From Puffinus mauretanicus (lineage: Eukaryota > Chordata > Aves > Procellariiformes > Procellariidae): 64,000 nucleotides of DNA. This document shows, piece after piece, positions 13,335 to 24,700 of this stretch; position 1 is the first letter of the stretch, and every line of letters starts with the position of its first letter. The notes below the pieces were generated by a model, which made no database searches, had not been told where the DNA came from, and worked only from the letters and a program-made list of their open reading frames with translations. The DNA is taken from the NCBI GenBank assembly GCA_023333565.1, contig JAJKFH010004053.1:2604001-2668000 (forward strand), given 5' to 3'. The translations under genes were made by a program, and so were the position numbers.

Positions 13335-13945
13335 GTGTCCAAACATGAGTCAGCAGTGTGTGCTGGCATACTGGACTTCATTAACAAAAACACAACCAGT
13401 TGATCAAGGAAAGTGATTATTCGCCTTCATCTGGTACGCATTAGATCACATCTTGAATACTGCTCCCAGTTTTGGTCCCCAGGACAAGAAAGACGCTAGT
13501 AAATTGGCGTGACTTCAGCGGAAGCCGCCAGAATGGTCGGGGCTGGAGCACTTGCCCTGTGAGCAGAAGCTGCAGGACCAGGGTTGGTTCAGTCTGAAGA
13601 CAAGATGGCTTTGGCGGCACCTAACAGCCGCCTGCCCATATTTACAGGGAAGTCAGCAAGAATACAAACCCTTGTTACAGACGTGCACAGTAGATGGACA
13701 AGAGACAACAGTCCCAGACTGAAAGAGGGGAGGTTCCAATTGGGTCCAAGGAAACAAATTGTCCATGAGGACAGCCAAGCATTGGGACAGGCTACCCAGA
13801 AAGTTGTGGAGTTTTTGCCATGGAGGTTTTAAAGACCTGACTCAACAAAGCCCTGAGCAACCTGGTCTAAATACAACTCTGCTTTGAGCAGGATGTTGGC
13901 ACAGATGACCTCCTGAGGTCCCTTCCAACCTTGAAGATCCCATGG
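13335..13945 (+). mobile_element. Old, heavily decayed CR1 LINE 3' fragment
   Basis: The order of CR1 ORF2 3' landmarks is preserved although no frame is. ATGAGTCAGCAGTGTGTGCTGG near 13,346 matches the start of the C-terminal region. CACATCTTGAATACTG...CAGTTTTGGTCCCC (13,446-13,482) matches the conserved 'H-L-E-Y-C...F-W' segment. TCCCAGACTGAAAGAGGGGAGGTT (13,712-13,735) matches the GRF segment, and GACCTCCTGAGGTCCCTTCCAACC (13,908-13,931) is the typical CR1 3' UTR end. No ATTCTATG tail remains. The copy is full of indels and stops, and it is older than the CR1 copies at 34 and 52 kb. Confidence 0.85.
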
Positions 13946-16040
13946 AAGGCCACCTTCCAAGTTCTCACATTCTCAGCATTGGGTTATGTGAGCCACTGAA
14001 TATTTCCTATTTTCTTAAGGAAGGTCTGAGTGCAGAATGAGTGCATGAAGAGTGTTGCAAAATACAACAATTTGATTCCAAAATGCTAATGGTGAATGGG
14101 ATTAATAACAAGATGTCTTGATTGATAGCAGGAAGACTTACAATTGTGACTTTTAGAAAATGTCCAGCTCTTTGGACATTTAGGAGTCAGTGTTGATTTA
14201 AGATTCTAACAAGAATGGTCCAGGTCTTAAAATTTTGGCCTTAAGTTCACATAGTCCATATTTTTATTTTAAAGGACTGTATCTGATTAGTCCATCATGC
14301 ATTCTCTGTATTCTCAAATGTTTAATAATAAATGATGGAGAAAGCTGCAGGTCAGATTAATTAGTCTTTTTGAGTGTGTGTGTGTACATTAGCATTACCG
14401 AATGGTCTGTTACTGCTTAATTAAGCCCCCAACATACTTCTTTGCATTGATTCAGTAGCATGCAGGTGTTCCAAGTTCAGCTATTCAAAGATATGATAGA
14501 CATCTAAGTCAGATGCAAATCAGAGGACCAAAGTTAAATGTCTAATTTCCTTATATAATCCATGAAGAAAAGTAGATACTTCCATGAAAGGCAATCAGAA
14601 CATCATTAGCTCATCTATATTAACTTGTATAGCCCATTAGCTACCTCCTAGCTGACATTTGTCATAACCCATTTCAGAGGATAGCTAATGTTACTGCTCT
14701 ACATGGTAGCACATGCCCCAATTAGAACAGGCCAGAAATTTTCCAATTAAATGGAACAGGCATGAGAAGCTTTGCTGGAAAAGTGCCATATACTTGATGA
14801 AAATCATCAGGCTGAATATTCTTTTTTTTTTCCTGAAGTACAGCAGGAAGCCCTTCCACATAGAGGATTGGTACACTACAAACCTAATGACGAGACAAAG
14901 TTATTACTATAGGCTACATGATTACGTGGATACTGGAGGACAGACCTCTGCTAGCAGGTTATATACCCATAGCTTCCATTTCACCCAGAAATCAATTCAC
15001 GTTGATAGAGTATGTACATTTTCCACAAACTCTGGAGGTGGGTTTCATTTCAAGTATCTTTAGACACCTACAACATGTATGGACATATCAGAGCTGCTCT
15101 GTTAGACTCCCTTTCTTGTAAGCAGGGAGAAGCAGGTATCAAGAAAAATTATTCATCTGACTTGTCTTAGAGATCTGCTGAAGGACGAGATGACTCATAC
15201 TTCAGCAAATTGTATTAGTCTCCACTGATAAGAAAAGAAGTTTAGACAAGTAGCACAGATGCAAGTAAATCCCACCCAAGAAAACAACATTGATTCATAA
15301 GTCTGGAACCAACAGAAATCTTCTAATAAAAGGGGTAAACAGCCTCATTCCTGCAGAAGAGCCAATTTTGCAGTGTACCTGCTTCAGAGATCATTCAAAC
15401 AAACAACCAAAAAAAACAGTATCACAGTACTATGATCAAAACCACAAGTCATACTTTTGAAAATCAAACTTTTTTACATGTTGAAGGTCTTCTTACATTG
15501 GTAAAGCCACGGGGGATGACAAAGATCATTTCTTTTTCAGAATCTTTATATACCTGAACCATATTATATCACCTTTTCATCCCTGAACCTTTATTTAGCC
15601 ACCAACCAGTGCAGCCCCTGCTGAGCAGTATCACCTTCCCATTAACATGCAAAAGTATAGCTTGCAGCAAGTAGACAAAAAGAAGGAAAACTTGTTTGGA
15701 GCTCCCCTTGCTTCTCTTTGGGATGGTAAAATTTCTCCAGATCTGAAATTTAAAGGGTACCACTCTAAGCAGCAAAGAGCTCACAGCCAGTTCACAAGTT
15801 CACAGCCAGTCTTTCCATTTCTGCTATTTCATCATTACAGGTAACTGTATTTCCTAGAGCCTTTCTTGAGGTGTTATGTAATTTGGTGAAAATCTGTCTT
15901 GATCTCTGCCTCCTTTTCCTTCTTTTTTTTTTTTTCCAAACAAAAAAATTAGTTTTATCTCTGATGGCTGTAGAGGAAAGTTAACAAACTTGATTGAGAG
16001 AAAGTGCTCAGCCACAACTGAAAGAAACACGCTTAGTCCC
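13946..16040. other. Non-coding stretch, nothing recognised
   Basis: AT-rich, with a (TG)n-like run near 14,376 and a T-run near 15,919-15,936. The longest open frame (14,713-15,063, plus, 116 codons) has no recognisable domain and is mirrored by a minus-strand frame. No repeat family was identified. Confidence 0.6.
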
Positions 16041-17460
16041 ATAGCTGCCCCGGCCGCCTGTAAGGCTGCCAGGCAGTCTCCCAGCCCCAGAGCCCAGCAG
16101 TACGGCTTGCCTAAGCCCTCTGTCCTCTTCCCGTAGTGCTCAGCTCAGCTGCAAGATTAATTCCAGCTGCACAGAGCGACCCTCGGGGTCATTGCAGCCT
16201 CAGCACCATGTAATGATGAAGGGACATGAAAGGAGTAGGTGGAGGCTGCAGGGGGAAATGCACAGACTCCAAAAGAAAAAGAAAGCCAAAATGGTAGGGA
16301 TGGGCAATATGACAGAATAACAGTGTAGTCACTGAACCAGAACATGACATGGTATGCCCAGAAAGCTGGAAAGGAAAGGAAAAAATTGCTCTGGCTGTCT
16401 CCACTTAAAGAAAACAGTAGCAATGCAGAGCCCTGGGTGAGACAGAGAGAGTACAATAGCCACATGGAGAGGTCATCGCCTTCCCCACAGCTGAGAAGAG
16501 TAACCAAAGAACTTTCAGCAAAAGGGAGGTCAAAACTCCTAGCAGGTTCAGCCTTTCAAAAGAGGTTGATGAACATTCAGGAAACGGCAGGCTGGTCTAG
16601 AAAAACCGCAGGAAGTTTCTCAATAATTTCTTCTGGATCTTCTTAATAAAGAGAAATGAAGCTTCTTTTTGAATACCATAGTCACAGAAGAATGATGAAG
16701 GGTCCCCTCCTTTCTAGAGGATTAAGTAAGGGAGAAAATCTGCCATTCTCGTTTCTCACAAATTAGCACATGGACATCAAAATAGCAATGCAAGCACCTC
16801 CAAAGGTAATTACCCTTTTTGACCTGAGTGGCTAATAAACATATTGAGGCTGTGGTCACACATCCTGATCTGGCTGCAGCAGAGCCAAGTGAAGAAGCTG
16901 CCAGCTCCAGCTTGTTCCCAGCTGTCTGCCACCACCACTTTGCTGGAGGTTACTGACTTGTGGACCCGCTGGTATAACTATTCAGACAAGCGCTCTCTGC
17001 TTCAATAAAAACAAGTCAGATGAGCTTACATGCCATAAATATTAGGTCTTCTCTAGGCTGGACTGGGTCCTGAGGTGATCACCTGAGCAGTCACACCAGC
17101 AGTGCTGGGCGTCTCGAACCTTGACTACCTCTGGTCAAGGACTGTTTCTATATGGAGAAAAGCCTAAGCCCTCTGTCACTTTCCTCCCCATGCTGTTGGA
17201 TTCAAACATCTCCAAGCCCCTTCCCTGACAACACTCTCCCTACAAATTCTGTCGCTAGGGTTTTCCCGGGTCATATTAAAAATCTTTGTCTGACTTTCTG
17301 CTGCCTTGGCTGTCAGCTTGTCTGGTGTTTCTGCTGTCTCCAGCCTGCCCCCTCCCTGGTAGCTTGTCCTACAATGCCCATCCTGCAGCAGAGCCCTCCT
17401 CCCACATAGTTCATATCCCTGCAGCTGCTGTGCGTTTTGAGTCATAGTTCCCAGTGCTTC
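16041..17460. other. Locally GC-richer non-coding stretch
   Basis: Base composition rises around 16,045-16,200 and 16,860-17,420 relative to the AT-rich surroundings. The first patch has several CpGs (CCCCGGCCGCC near 16,047). A minus-strand 116-codon frame (16,157-16,507) and short frames at 17,152-17,445 on both strands carry no recognisable domain. It could be part of a non-coding transcript or an eroded repeat. I cannot decide from sequence alone. Confidence 0.4.
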
Positions 17461-18245
17461 AGTTGTTTGCTCAGTAAAGGAGCTTAACTCCTTTATGGCA
17501 GGGTAGCAAAGTGCATGGTTTCTTCAGGGAAATAGTAAACTAGCTGGTCCTTGCTCTACATTGAAACTAGGTACAGAGAATTACCATAAGGTAGAAATTT
17601 AAGTAGGTCTCCAGTCCAGGAGGTATGGTGGGCTGGGTTTTGGGAAGGGACACTCTGAGAAGTGTGCATGGGTCATTCCTGTGTTTAAGAAGTCTTTCCC
17701 ATCCTTCTCTGTGGTCTCATCCCCCAGCCAGTGATGGCTGGCTTGAAGGAAAACAGACTATTTTTGCTTTCTGGTCTGAACTGTCCTTTCCTGGTGTCTG
17801 AAGTAAAGCCTTGTGGTTGAAAGGCAGCCTCTGCCGAGCCTGCTGGCACCCATCAGCCTGAGCCCGCCGGTGTGGGACCAGCCTGAACAGGGTTCCCCCC
17901 AGCTTCCATACTACAGTATGTAGCTTTAATGTAAGTCTCTGGCTCGTGATTTCACTTTCAAATGAGACACACAAAATAACTAGAAGTGACAGCAAGAGAG
18001 ATATATCTTCACGGAGGTGCATGCTGTTAAATATTACAGCTGATTTCTCCCCAAAACTGGTGTTTGCTGAGTTGCTTGCTATATCTTGGTTGGTACGGTT
18101 TAACTAAGAAAACCCATATGAAACCCATAGTGAACACACACACACTCGTAAATGAGGCAGAAATAATCAATAATTCTGTTTTCTTCTCATTTTCTGACAT
18201 GTTTGTATCTCCTGGCCTCAGCCCGTGTTTGGTGTGAGAGGCTCC
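17461..18245. other. Non-coding stretch upstream of solo LTR
   Basis: No gene was recognised. It includes a short (CA)n run near 18,137-18,148. The stretch ends at the ACAAC target-site copy that flanks the LTR. Confidence 0.6.
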
Positions 18246-18250
18246 ACAAC
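18246..18250. repeat. Target-site duplication, left copy (ACAAC)
   Basis: ACAAC lies immediately before the TG that opens the LTR. It is repeated exactly at 19,219-19,223, immediately after the LTR's terminal CA. A 5-bp duplication is what ERVL-type (class III) integrations leave. Confidence 0.85.
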
Positions 18251-18424
18251 TGCATTGGGTTTGCATGGCAAGGTTTTGGTAGCAGGAGGGCTTTAGGAGT
18301 GGCTTCTGTGAGAAGCTGCTAGAAGCTTCCCTTATGTCCAATAGATCCAATGCCAGACGGCTCCAAGACAGACCCACTGCTGGCCAAGGCCGAGCCCATC
18401 AGCGACGGTGGCAGCGCCTCTGGG

Positions 18425-18440
18425 ATAACATATTTAAGAA
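18425..18440 (+). promoter_or_regulatory. TATA-like box of the solo LTR
   Basis: ATAACATATTTAAGAAGG near 18,424-18,441 is the only TATA-like element at a sensible distance (about 600 bp) upstream of the LTR's AATAAA. It would direct rightward transcription. Activity is not demonstrable from sequence. Confidence 0.5.
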
Positions 18441-18624
18441 GGGGAAATAAAAACCTGCAGAACTGCAGCCGAAGAAAGGAGTGAGAATATGTGAGAGAAA
18501 CAACTCTGCAGACACCAAGGTCAGTGAAGGAGGGGAGGAGGTGCTCCAGGCACCAGAACAGAGATTCCCCTGCAGCCCCTGGTGAAGACCCTGGTGAGGC
18601 AGGCTGTGCCCCTCCAGCCCATGG

Positions 18625-18840
18625 AGGTCCACAGTGGAGCAGATATCCACCTGCAGCCCGTGGAGGACTCCACGCTGGAGCAGGTGGATGCACCCAAAGG
18701 AGGCTGTGACCCCGTGGGAAGCCCGCGCTGGAGCAGGCTCCTGGCAGGACCTGGGGACCCATGGAGAGAGGAGCCCACGCTGGAGCAGTCTGTTCCTGAA
18801 GGACTGCACCCCGTGGAAGGCACCCACGCTGGAGCAGGGG
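18625..18840 (+). repeat. ~50-bp tandem repeat array inside the LTR
   Basis: The motif CACGCTGGAGCAG recurs with starts at about 18,671, 18,724 (CGCGCTGGAGCAGG), 18,776 and 18,825, spacings of 53, 52 and 49 bp. A weaker copy CAGTGGAGCAG sits near 18,631. A second motif, CTGCAGCCCGTGG / CTGCACCCCGTGG, alternates with it (about 18,652 and 18,804). The array therefore behaves as a minisatellite within the LTR and can be expected to vary in copy number between LTR copies. Confidence 0.85.
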
Positions 18841-19027
18841 AAGAGTGTGAGGAGTCTTCCCCGTGAGGAGGAAGGAGAGAGCGTGTATTAAACTGACCAC
18901 AACCCCCATTCCCCATCACCCTGCGCCACTGGGAGTGCAGCTGAGCCTGGGAAGAAGGGAAGGCTGGGGGGAAGATGGTTTTAAGATTTGGTTTTATTTC
19001 TCATTATCCTACTCTGATTTGATTGGT

Positions 19028-19033
19028 AATAAA
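19028..19033 (+). terminator. AATAAA polyadenylation signal of the solo LTR
   Basis: AATAAA occurs in GGTAATAAATTAAAC, about 190 bp before the LTR's 3' end, at the expected R-region position. GT/T-rich sequence follows (GAGCTTGTTTTGCCC), as is typical downstream of a functional signal. Confidence 0.65.
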
Positions 19034-19218
19034 TTAAACAAATTTCCCCAAGTTGAGCTTGTTTTGCCCATGACGGTAATTGGTGAGTGATCTCTCCCTC
19101 TCCTTATCTCGACCCATGAGCCTTTCATTATATTTTCTCTCCCCTGTCCAGCTGAGGAGGGGAGTGATAGAGCGGCTTTGGTGGGTACCTGGCATCCAGC
19201 CAGAGTCAACCCACCACA

Positions 19219-19223
19219 ACAAC
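19219..19223. repeat. Target-site duplication, right copy (ACAAC)
   Basis: Exact match to 18,246-18,250, directly after the LTR's terminal CA. Confidence 0.85.
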
Positions 19224-21667
19224 GCATCACGAGGGGCCACAGGCAGAAAGCACTGGCCCTGTCATGACTGAATCTTCTGCCATGAGATTTCTTGCCCAGT
19301 TTCTCAAGTTCATATAGAGACTGAGCTGTTACCTGAACTTTTGGGTTTTCTCAGAACTGAATGAAATTTCTCAGACTCCTGCAGTGCAGTCATCGTTATT
19401 CTTTGTCATTGTGTAATCCCTCTTTGCTGAATGCAGCCCTATAAAGCTGTTCACCTCTAGTTCCCATTTGTTTTTATAAAGCCTATTTTCTTGAAAGGTT
19501 TCCTTGTATTGACAGCATATAGCATTTTCTCCCTGAGATCTTTTTCATTCTGACCTGAAAACTTAATGCTCATCTCTCTGTTTTTTAATCTTTCAAGCTG
19601 TATCAACGTTCTCCCTTGCTTTCCTCAGGAATTTTTGTAACTATTTGGCTTTGATCTTTCTGTGATTGTTGTAAGATCAGGGCCAGGAAAACTTCAAACA
19701 ACATACAGTGGTTCAGTGGTTTGAAACAGAGCTAAATTAGAACTGTATTTTTAAATAGACAGATTGTGTGAGTTTCAATTAATCTCAATGAATTTTATTT
19801 CTATATTTGTTTACTTTTGTTTTTATTCCACTAATCAACTCATGAAAAATTTCACTGAGCACAGGTCAATAGCTAAACTTGTTATCAGTCAGGTGTAAAA
19901 ATGTAAAATCAATATAATCACTTTCTTGCTATCCTTCTCTCTTAAAAGCACAGAGGGAATAAACATAGTGGAAAATATAACAGCATTGAATGTACGGGGG
20001 GAGAGGAAGCCAGTGCGTGGTTGTTTCGTATCATGCCCTAAAAGCCTTTCTTCTTCCAACTTCTGCTATCCCAACCCTACTACAAGAGTAACTTGTCCCT
20101 CTAGGGTTGCCCCTAAACTATGGGAAATGTGTAGCCACATGCAACTAGCAGTAAGGCTGCTAGTTTCTTCTAGAGAGACTCTATTCCTGTTGGGTAGAAA
20201 AGAGCAGGGGTGCTCTTCAATCTAAAAGGGAGTACTTGAATGAAAGGACAGCTGACCCCAGGCTAAACTAACTGGTCAGTATGAGTGGGTACTCACCTCA
20301 GTAAAATGTCTCCCATACTGGGCTCAGCTCTAGCAACTGATTTCTGGAGGGAATCTGCAAAAATATAGCCATGCCTGATGAAGTCTGGCAACAGCATGCT
20401 CAGTCCTTCAGCGTGCACGTTGTCCTCGGGCAGTTACCTGTGGGACGGAGGGGTGTCCGTAGCACCACCATTGGGGTAATGGTGTTGCTGGTATTAGTGT
20501 TTCTAGTGTTCCTTGCAGCCTTGATAGGAGTCAGCGACAGGTTTTATAGAGCACTTGGCCACTGGCCAAACCTACTATTTGTTTCTTTCCTGCTAGGTAA
20601 AATCTTCCCACATTCCACCTACCCTCAGTTTGGAATGATATCACCATTACAAGCTTCACATTAATTAATTCGCTTTTGTAACACACCTAGTTTTTCTTCC
20701 AATACTCACTATACTTTAGTGAAATGTTTCTGACATGGATATTCTCTGGCATTAACCTGACAACAAGAAATCCAGATAAGCGCATAATAACTTGGCATGC
20801 TTTAGATCAACCTGACTTTCAACCTATAAATTCAGCTAGATATCCCCACCTACTTTGTGAATCCCTTCTGGGAACATTAATCTTTTGAACATAACCACAG
20901 TGCATAAACGTTAAGCACATCTGCACTGACATGGTCTTGTGTTTGCTTAGCTCACCCTCTAAAGTGTTCACAGTGCCTGGTCTGCAGATTATACAAATAC
21001 CAGTCTACTAAGGCAGGATGAGTCCATGCCTGAAGAAGCCCAGGCTGTCTGCCTTGGAGGAGCCAATATGCCTGATGCACATGTATCTTTCCCTAATTCT
21101 ACCTGTCCACTAGGCTTGAAACTGTCTTTGATAAGAGTAAGGCAGAATGAAAGCAGCACGGAGCACAAAAAAAGCAGAGCTTCTGAGTGGTGCTAAACTT
21201 TTAGAAGCTTGTAAGGTATCTCCTCAAATCAGTACTGGGTGTGTGCTGAACAAGGTGAATAAACTTACCACATACTGAGCGCCTTAACTACCATGCAGCA
21301 TCTTCTATGTAGAGTACATATCACGCATGAGAAACATACCATTTAATACAAGCTCTATATATGATGTATATGATCCCTGGCAGGTACCTTTCACACCAGA
21401 ATTTAAGTTGCTGTTACAGATCCTGAGATGGAAATGCAAAGTAATATAACTTTAGCATCAAGATCTTGGCAAGATAAAAAAATAAAATACATATGTTTGT
21501 ATTTTTATTATATTACTTTATGCATTAGATTGTTAGTTAAAGTTCTCACATTATTTTGTTTTCCATTAAATCACTTATGATACTAAGATATTGCTTCTCT
21601 TTTATTTGTCTGTACTGTTTTCTTCTTCATTTTAGATTCATTCTAAAAATGGAATTTCTTTCACTAG
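19224..21667. other. Non-coding stretch, nothing recognised
   Basis: AT-rich sequence. Open frames at 19,926-20,225 and 20,371-20,664 (plus, 97-99 codons) show no recognisable domain. The latter begins with a hydrophobic stretch, but it has no exon-like context. No LINE or LTR segment was recognised up to the CR1 relic. Confidence 0.6.
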
Positions 21668-21750
21668 AGGGTTTTAGGAACAGGTTAGACAAATACCTGT
21701 TAGAAGCTTGCTAGGTAGAAGTGATCCAATCTGTTCTGCAGAGGGTTGCA
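21668..21750 (+). mobile_element. Ancient CR1 3'-end relic
   Basis: GGGTTTTAGGAACAGGTTAGACAAATACCTGT (21,669-21,700 region) followed by GGTAGAAGTGATCCAATCTGTTCTGCAGAGGG is the layout of the last part of old CR1 copies, just after the ORF2 stop. Only the short core is recognisable and no tail remains. This copy is clearly older than the copies at 34, 52 and 56 kb. Confidence 0.6.
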
Positions 21751-24700
21751 ATACAAGAGTGATTGCCACCATAGGAAAAGTTTCATCCAAGCTTTACTGC
21801 TACAACTTTCTCTATCTCCTCCCCTCTCCCACTGCATCACTGTTCCTCTCTTCTTTTTTTTCCTGCCCTGGGTTTGCTCCTACCCAGATGCTAACACTGA
21901 TAACACCAACTTCCTAGCCAGTGCTGGGACTCGTGCTTCCTTGCCCAAAACCTAGATCCCTGACGCTACCTCCTGGTTCTCTGCCTTGGCTCTTGCCCTC
22001 TCTTCACACTCTGTCTTCCTCATCAGCTCGTTTCCACAGGCAAAGCAAGGGCCCAAGTTAAGAAGCCTCCAAGGACCCAACTGACTGCAGCCTGAGCTAC
22101 CTGTGCTGGCACGGAGCTGAGGTCCAGCAAAGCCAATAAGTCAGCGCTTCATGCTCAGTGCCTCCTCCTAGGTAGGAACTGCAAGAGCTGGCAGCAGGTG
22201 GATGACCATTTTTCCTTCTGTGGCTCCAGAGTGCTGTATGTGATAGATGAGGTAAGTGTTTATGAACTCAACATGGCATTCCTAGTTCAGCAGCATTCAA
22301 TGTACTTTTCTCCTGTTCTATATAGAATGACAGATCCATTCCATAGAAGGTATCTCTTGGAAAGTTATAGGACAAGGGCAGCACACAAAAAACTTACCAG
22401 GTCTAATTAATCTTCAACTCTGGTTTTGTCATCTTGAACTTTTGTGTCACAATATTACATTTTTTTCTGAGCTCCCTGTGTCAGGTGATAAAAATAAAAA
22501 AAAAAAAAAATCAAGTCCTCCTAATTGAAGTGAAAATTCACTTTGAAGGCTCAAAAGCTTGAGGATGGATTATAACAGATGTTGTTTTATTATTGCAAAG
22601 ATTCACTATTTTTAAGGCAACCACAGAGCTCTTGGCATTCCCAACTTGAACAATTTTGGAGGATTTAGGTTTGGCAGAATTGTAATTCTTTTTTATACAC
22701 TGACCTGAGGGACTGGCACCCATAAAAATTCTCACAATCCCAGGCAAGCGAACCGTCCTGTAGAAGTGACAATCATAGTAGCTAGAATGACCATTTTTCC
22801 TGGTGCTTTTATCTTCCTGAAAAGCTCATCTGTCTCATCTACAGAGCAGCGCTAAAGCTTCCTTCATGTGCTGCCTTCATGCCTTCACCCCAGTTGTCTG
22901 GAACTGGAATTGTCTTTTGACTATATGCTTGCGTGCAGGAGACTTCTACTTCAAGGTCCAATCACAGTACAAATAACAGATACTAATGGCAAAATAGTCC
23001 TTTATGATCAAATATGATATTGACTTTTAAGTTTGATATGACTGATTGGAGTTGGGAAAATAAATCATATCCTGGTCTTCACATGGAAAGTGGTAAAGGA
23101 CCATTAATCTACTAATCCTTACACACGATGTCATTCTATTGCATTGCTTCTCTATCACAGCAATAGACTGTGTATCTAGCATCCAAGATCAGATAATTTT
23201 TCACTTAGAAACTGAATGTTTAGGATACACATGACAAAATTATACTTCTCAGCAGGCACTTTTCATATACAGAGGCTATATTCCTGATTTTTTCAGTACA
23301 ACTGAATGTATTATTTACTGACTGTTGAAAATTCTAGAGGATAAAGAGATTATATGGAAATTGCCATGGTAAATTATGACATATCTTTAACCAAGGACTC
23401 ATACCTTTTCTTCTACTCCCAAGAGAATGTAAAAGATGCAAAACCTGTCTTTCAATGTAATGTAAATGTAATGTAATGTAAAGGGAAATGCAATGTTTCC
23501 TCTATTTAGGGGAGCCAGTAACTGGAAAATCAGTGCAGAACCACCTGATTCCTCACTATAATTTAGCTGGCAGCTGTGTGCAGAGCTCCATGGGAGTAAG
23601 ATTTGTTTGGGCTAGTGACAAGAAAGGGATTCAGCAAGTGGGTTCATACACAGCATGAATCCATGCACCAGAACACTCTTGGAGGGGAGAAACCAGAACA
23701 ATAAACCTCACCCATTAGCTGTGACTAACAGCAACAGTCCTCAGGTAAACAATGGAAAAGGAACTAGCCTATAACGCTGCTTTTTCTATGCACAAAGTCA
23801 CTCTGTTTAGCCTTTCTTAATCTCCCAACAGGGCTGGGAGGAAGGGCTGTATATAATGAACTGGCTTAGTGATTGGTACACAAACTAAAAGGAGACTATG
23901 CTGAGAGATACAGGATGGTTTGGCTGTACACTGTCATGTGTCCCATTCAGTTTCAGCCATGATCTGGCCCAAACTTGGGGTGATTTGGCTAAGCAAAGAC
24001 TTCAAGTTTTGATCATATATACCTTCATATCATGGGACAGCGGAGATTATGTCTTATAATAATTGTGCACAACTGCGGCGAGTTTGTGCCTTTATAAAAA
24101 AGTTGGGCACTCTCTCGCAAATAAAACCCAAACAAATCATGTGTAATGTAACTGTTGAAAGAAAGGTTATTACTAATATAAATAAAATTACTAGGGCCGT
24201 GTGAGCAGACATGGGAACAAATGCATACCCATATGGAAAGTCAGGACTAGAGCTGAAAGCTTATGAAAACACCTGCATCTAAATTTTGACCTTAGACTTT
24301 TCTCCTTGTTATATTTCCCCAGGCTTAGCCAAAGTCTACAAATAAACAATCCAATCAAACTGCAGGACTTCTCCAGGAATTCACTGTGTCCATCTGTTTG
24401 TGAATCAGTCACAGGCAGAATCAAGTAAACAATAAATACATGAAGATACAAATAATAAGACTTTACTGGAGGAAAAAAAAAAGCATAGCTTCTCATGCCA
24501 GGAATGTGGTGTGTATTCTAAAACTGGCAGTATTTTTTACATTTATTCTGGGAGAAGGAAGAAAGGCAGCAGCTCAGCAGGCTTTCTGTGATTTTTTAAC
24601 AGACACTTCATCATTTATTGTTTATTCCCTTTATATTTCTTCCATAGAGCAGAATTTATGTAACTGTTCTTTATGTTATTATAATTTCCTCCTAGTTTGA

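Larger units (their letters stand above)
18251..19218 (+). mobile_element. Complete solo LTR of an avian ERVL-type endogenous retrovirus
   Basis: A 968-bp element starts TGCATTGGG and ends CCACCACA, giving canonical TG...CA termini, and it is bounded by identical 5-bp ACAAC repeats. Inside it are a TATA-like CATATTTAAG near 18,429 and an AATAAA polyadenylation signal at 19,028-19,033. These place U3-R-U5 on the plus strand. The downstream text (GTGACGGTAATTGGTGAGTGA-like, about 19,069-19,090, and the AGAGCGGCTTTGG block near 19,170) is wording I recognise from a widespread avian LTR family. No internal gag/pol sequence follows, so this is a solo LTR left by LTR-LTR recombination. Several open frames of 60-196 codons across it on both strands come from the GC-rich repeats, not from genes. 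Confidence 0.88.

Noticed and set aside
16109..17177. The 16-mer GCCTAAGCCCTCTGTC occurring at 16,109 and 17,162
   Set aside because: A single 16-bp perfect match between two places is near what chance allows in a window this size, and the flanks do not extend the similarity.
18319..18919. Several overlapping frames up to 196 codons on both strands
   Set aside because: They fall inside the solo LTR and its ~50-bp repeat array. GC-rich repeats remove stops, and LTRs of this kind are non-coding.
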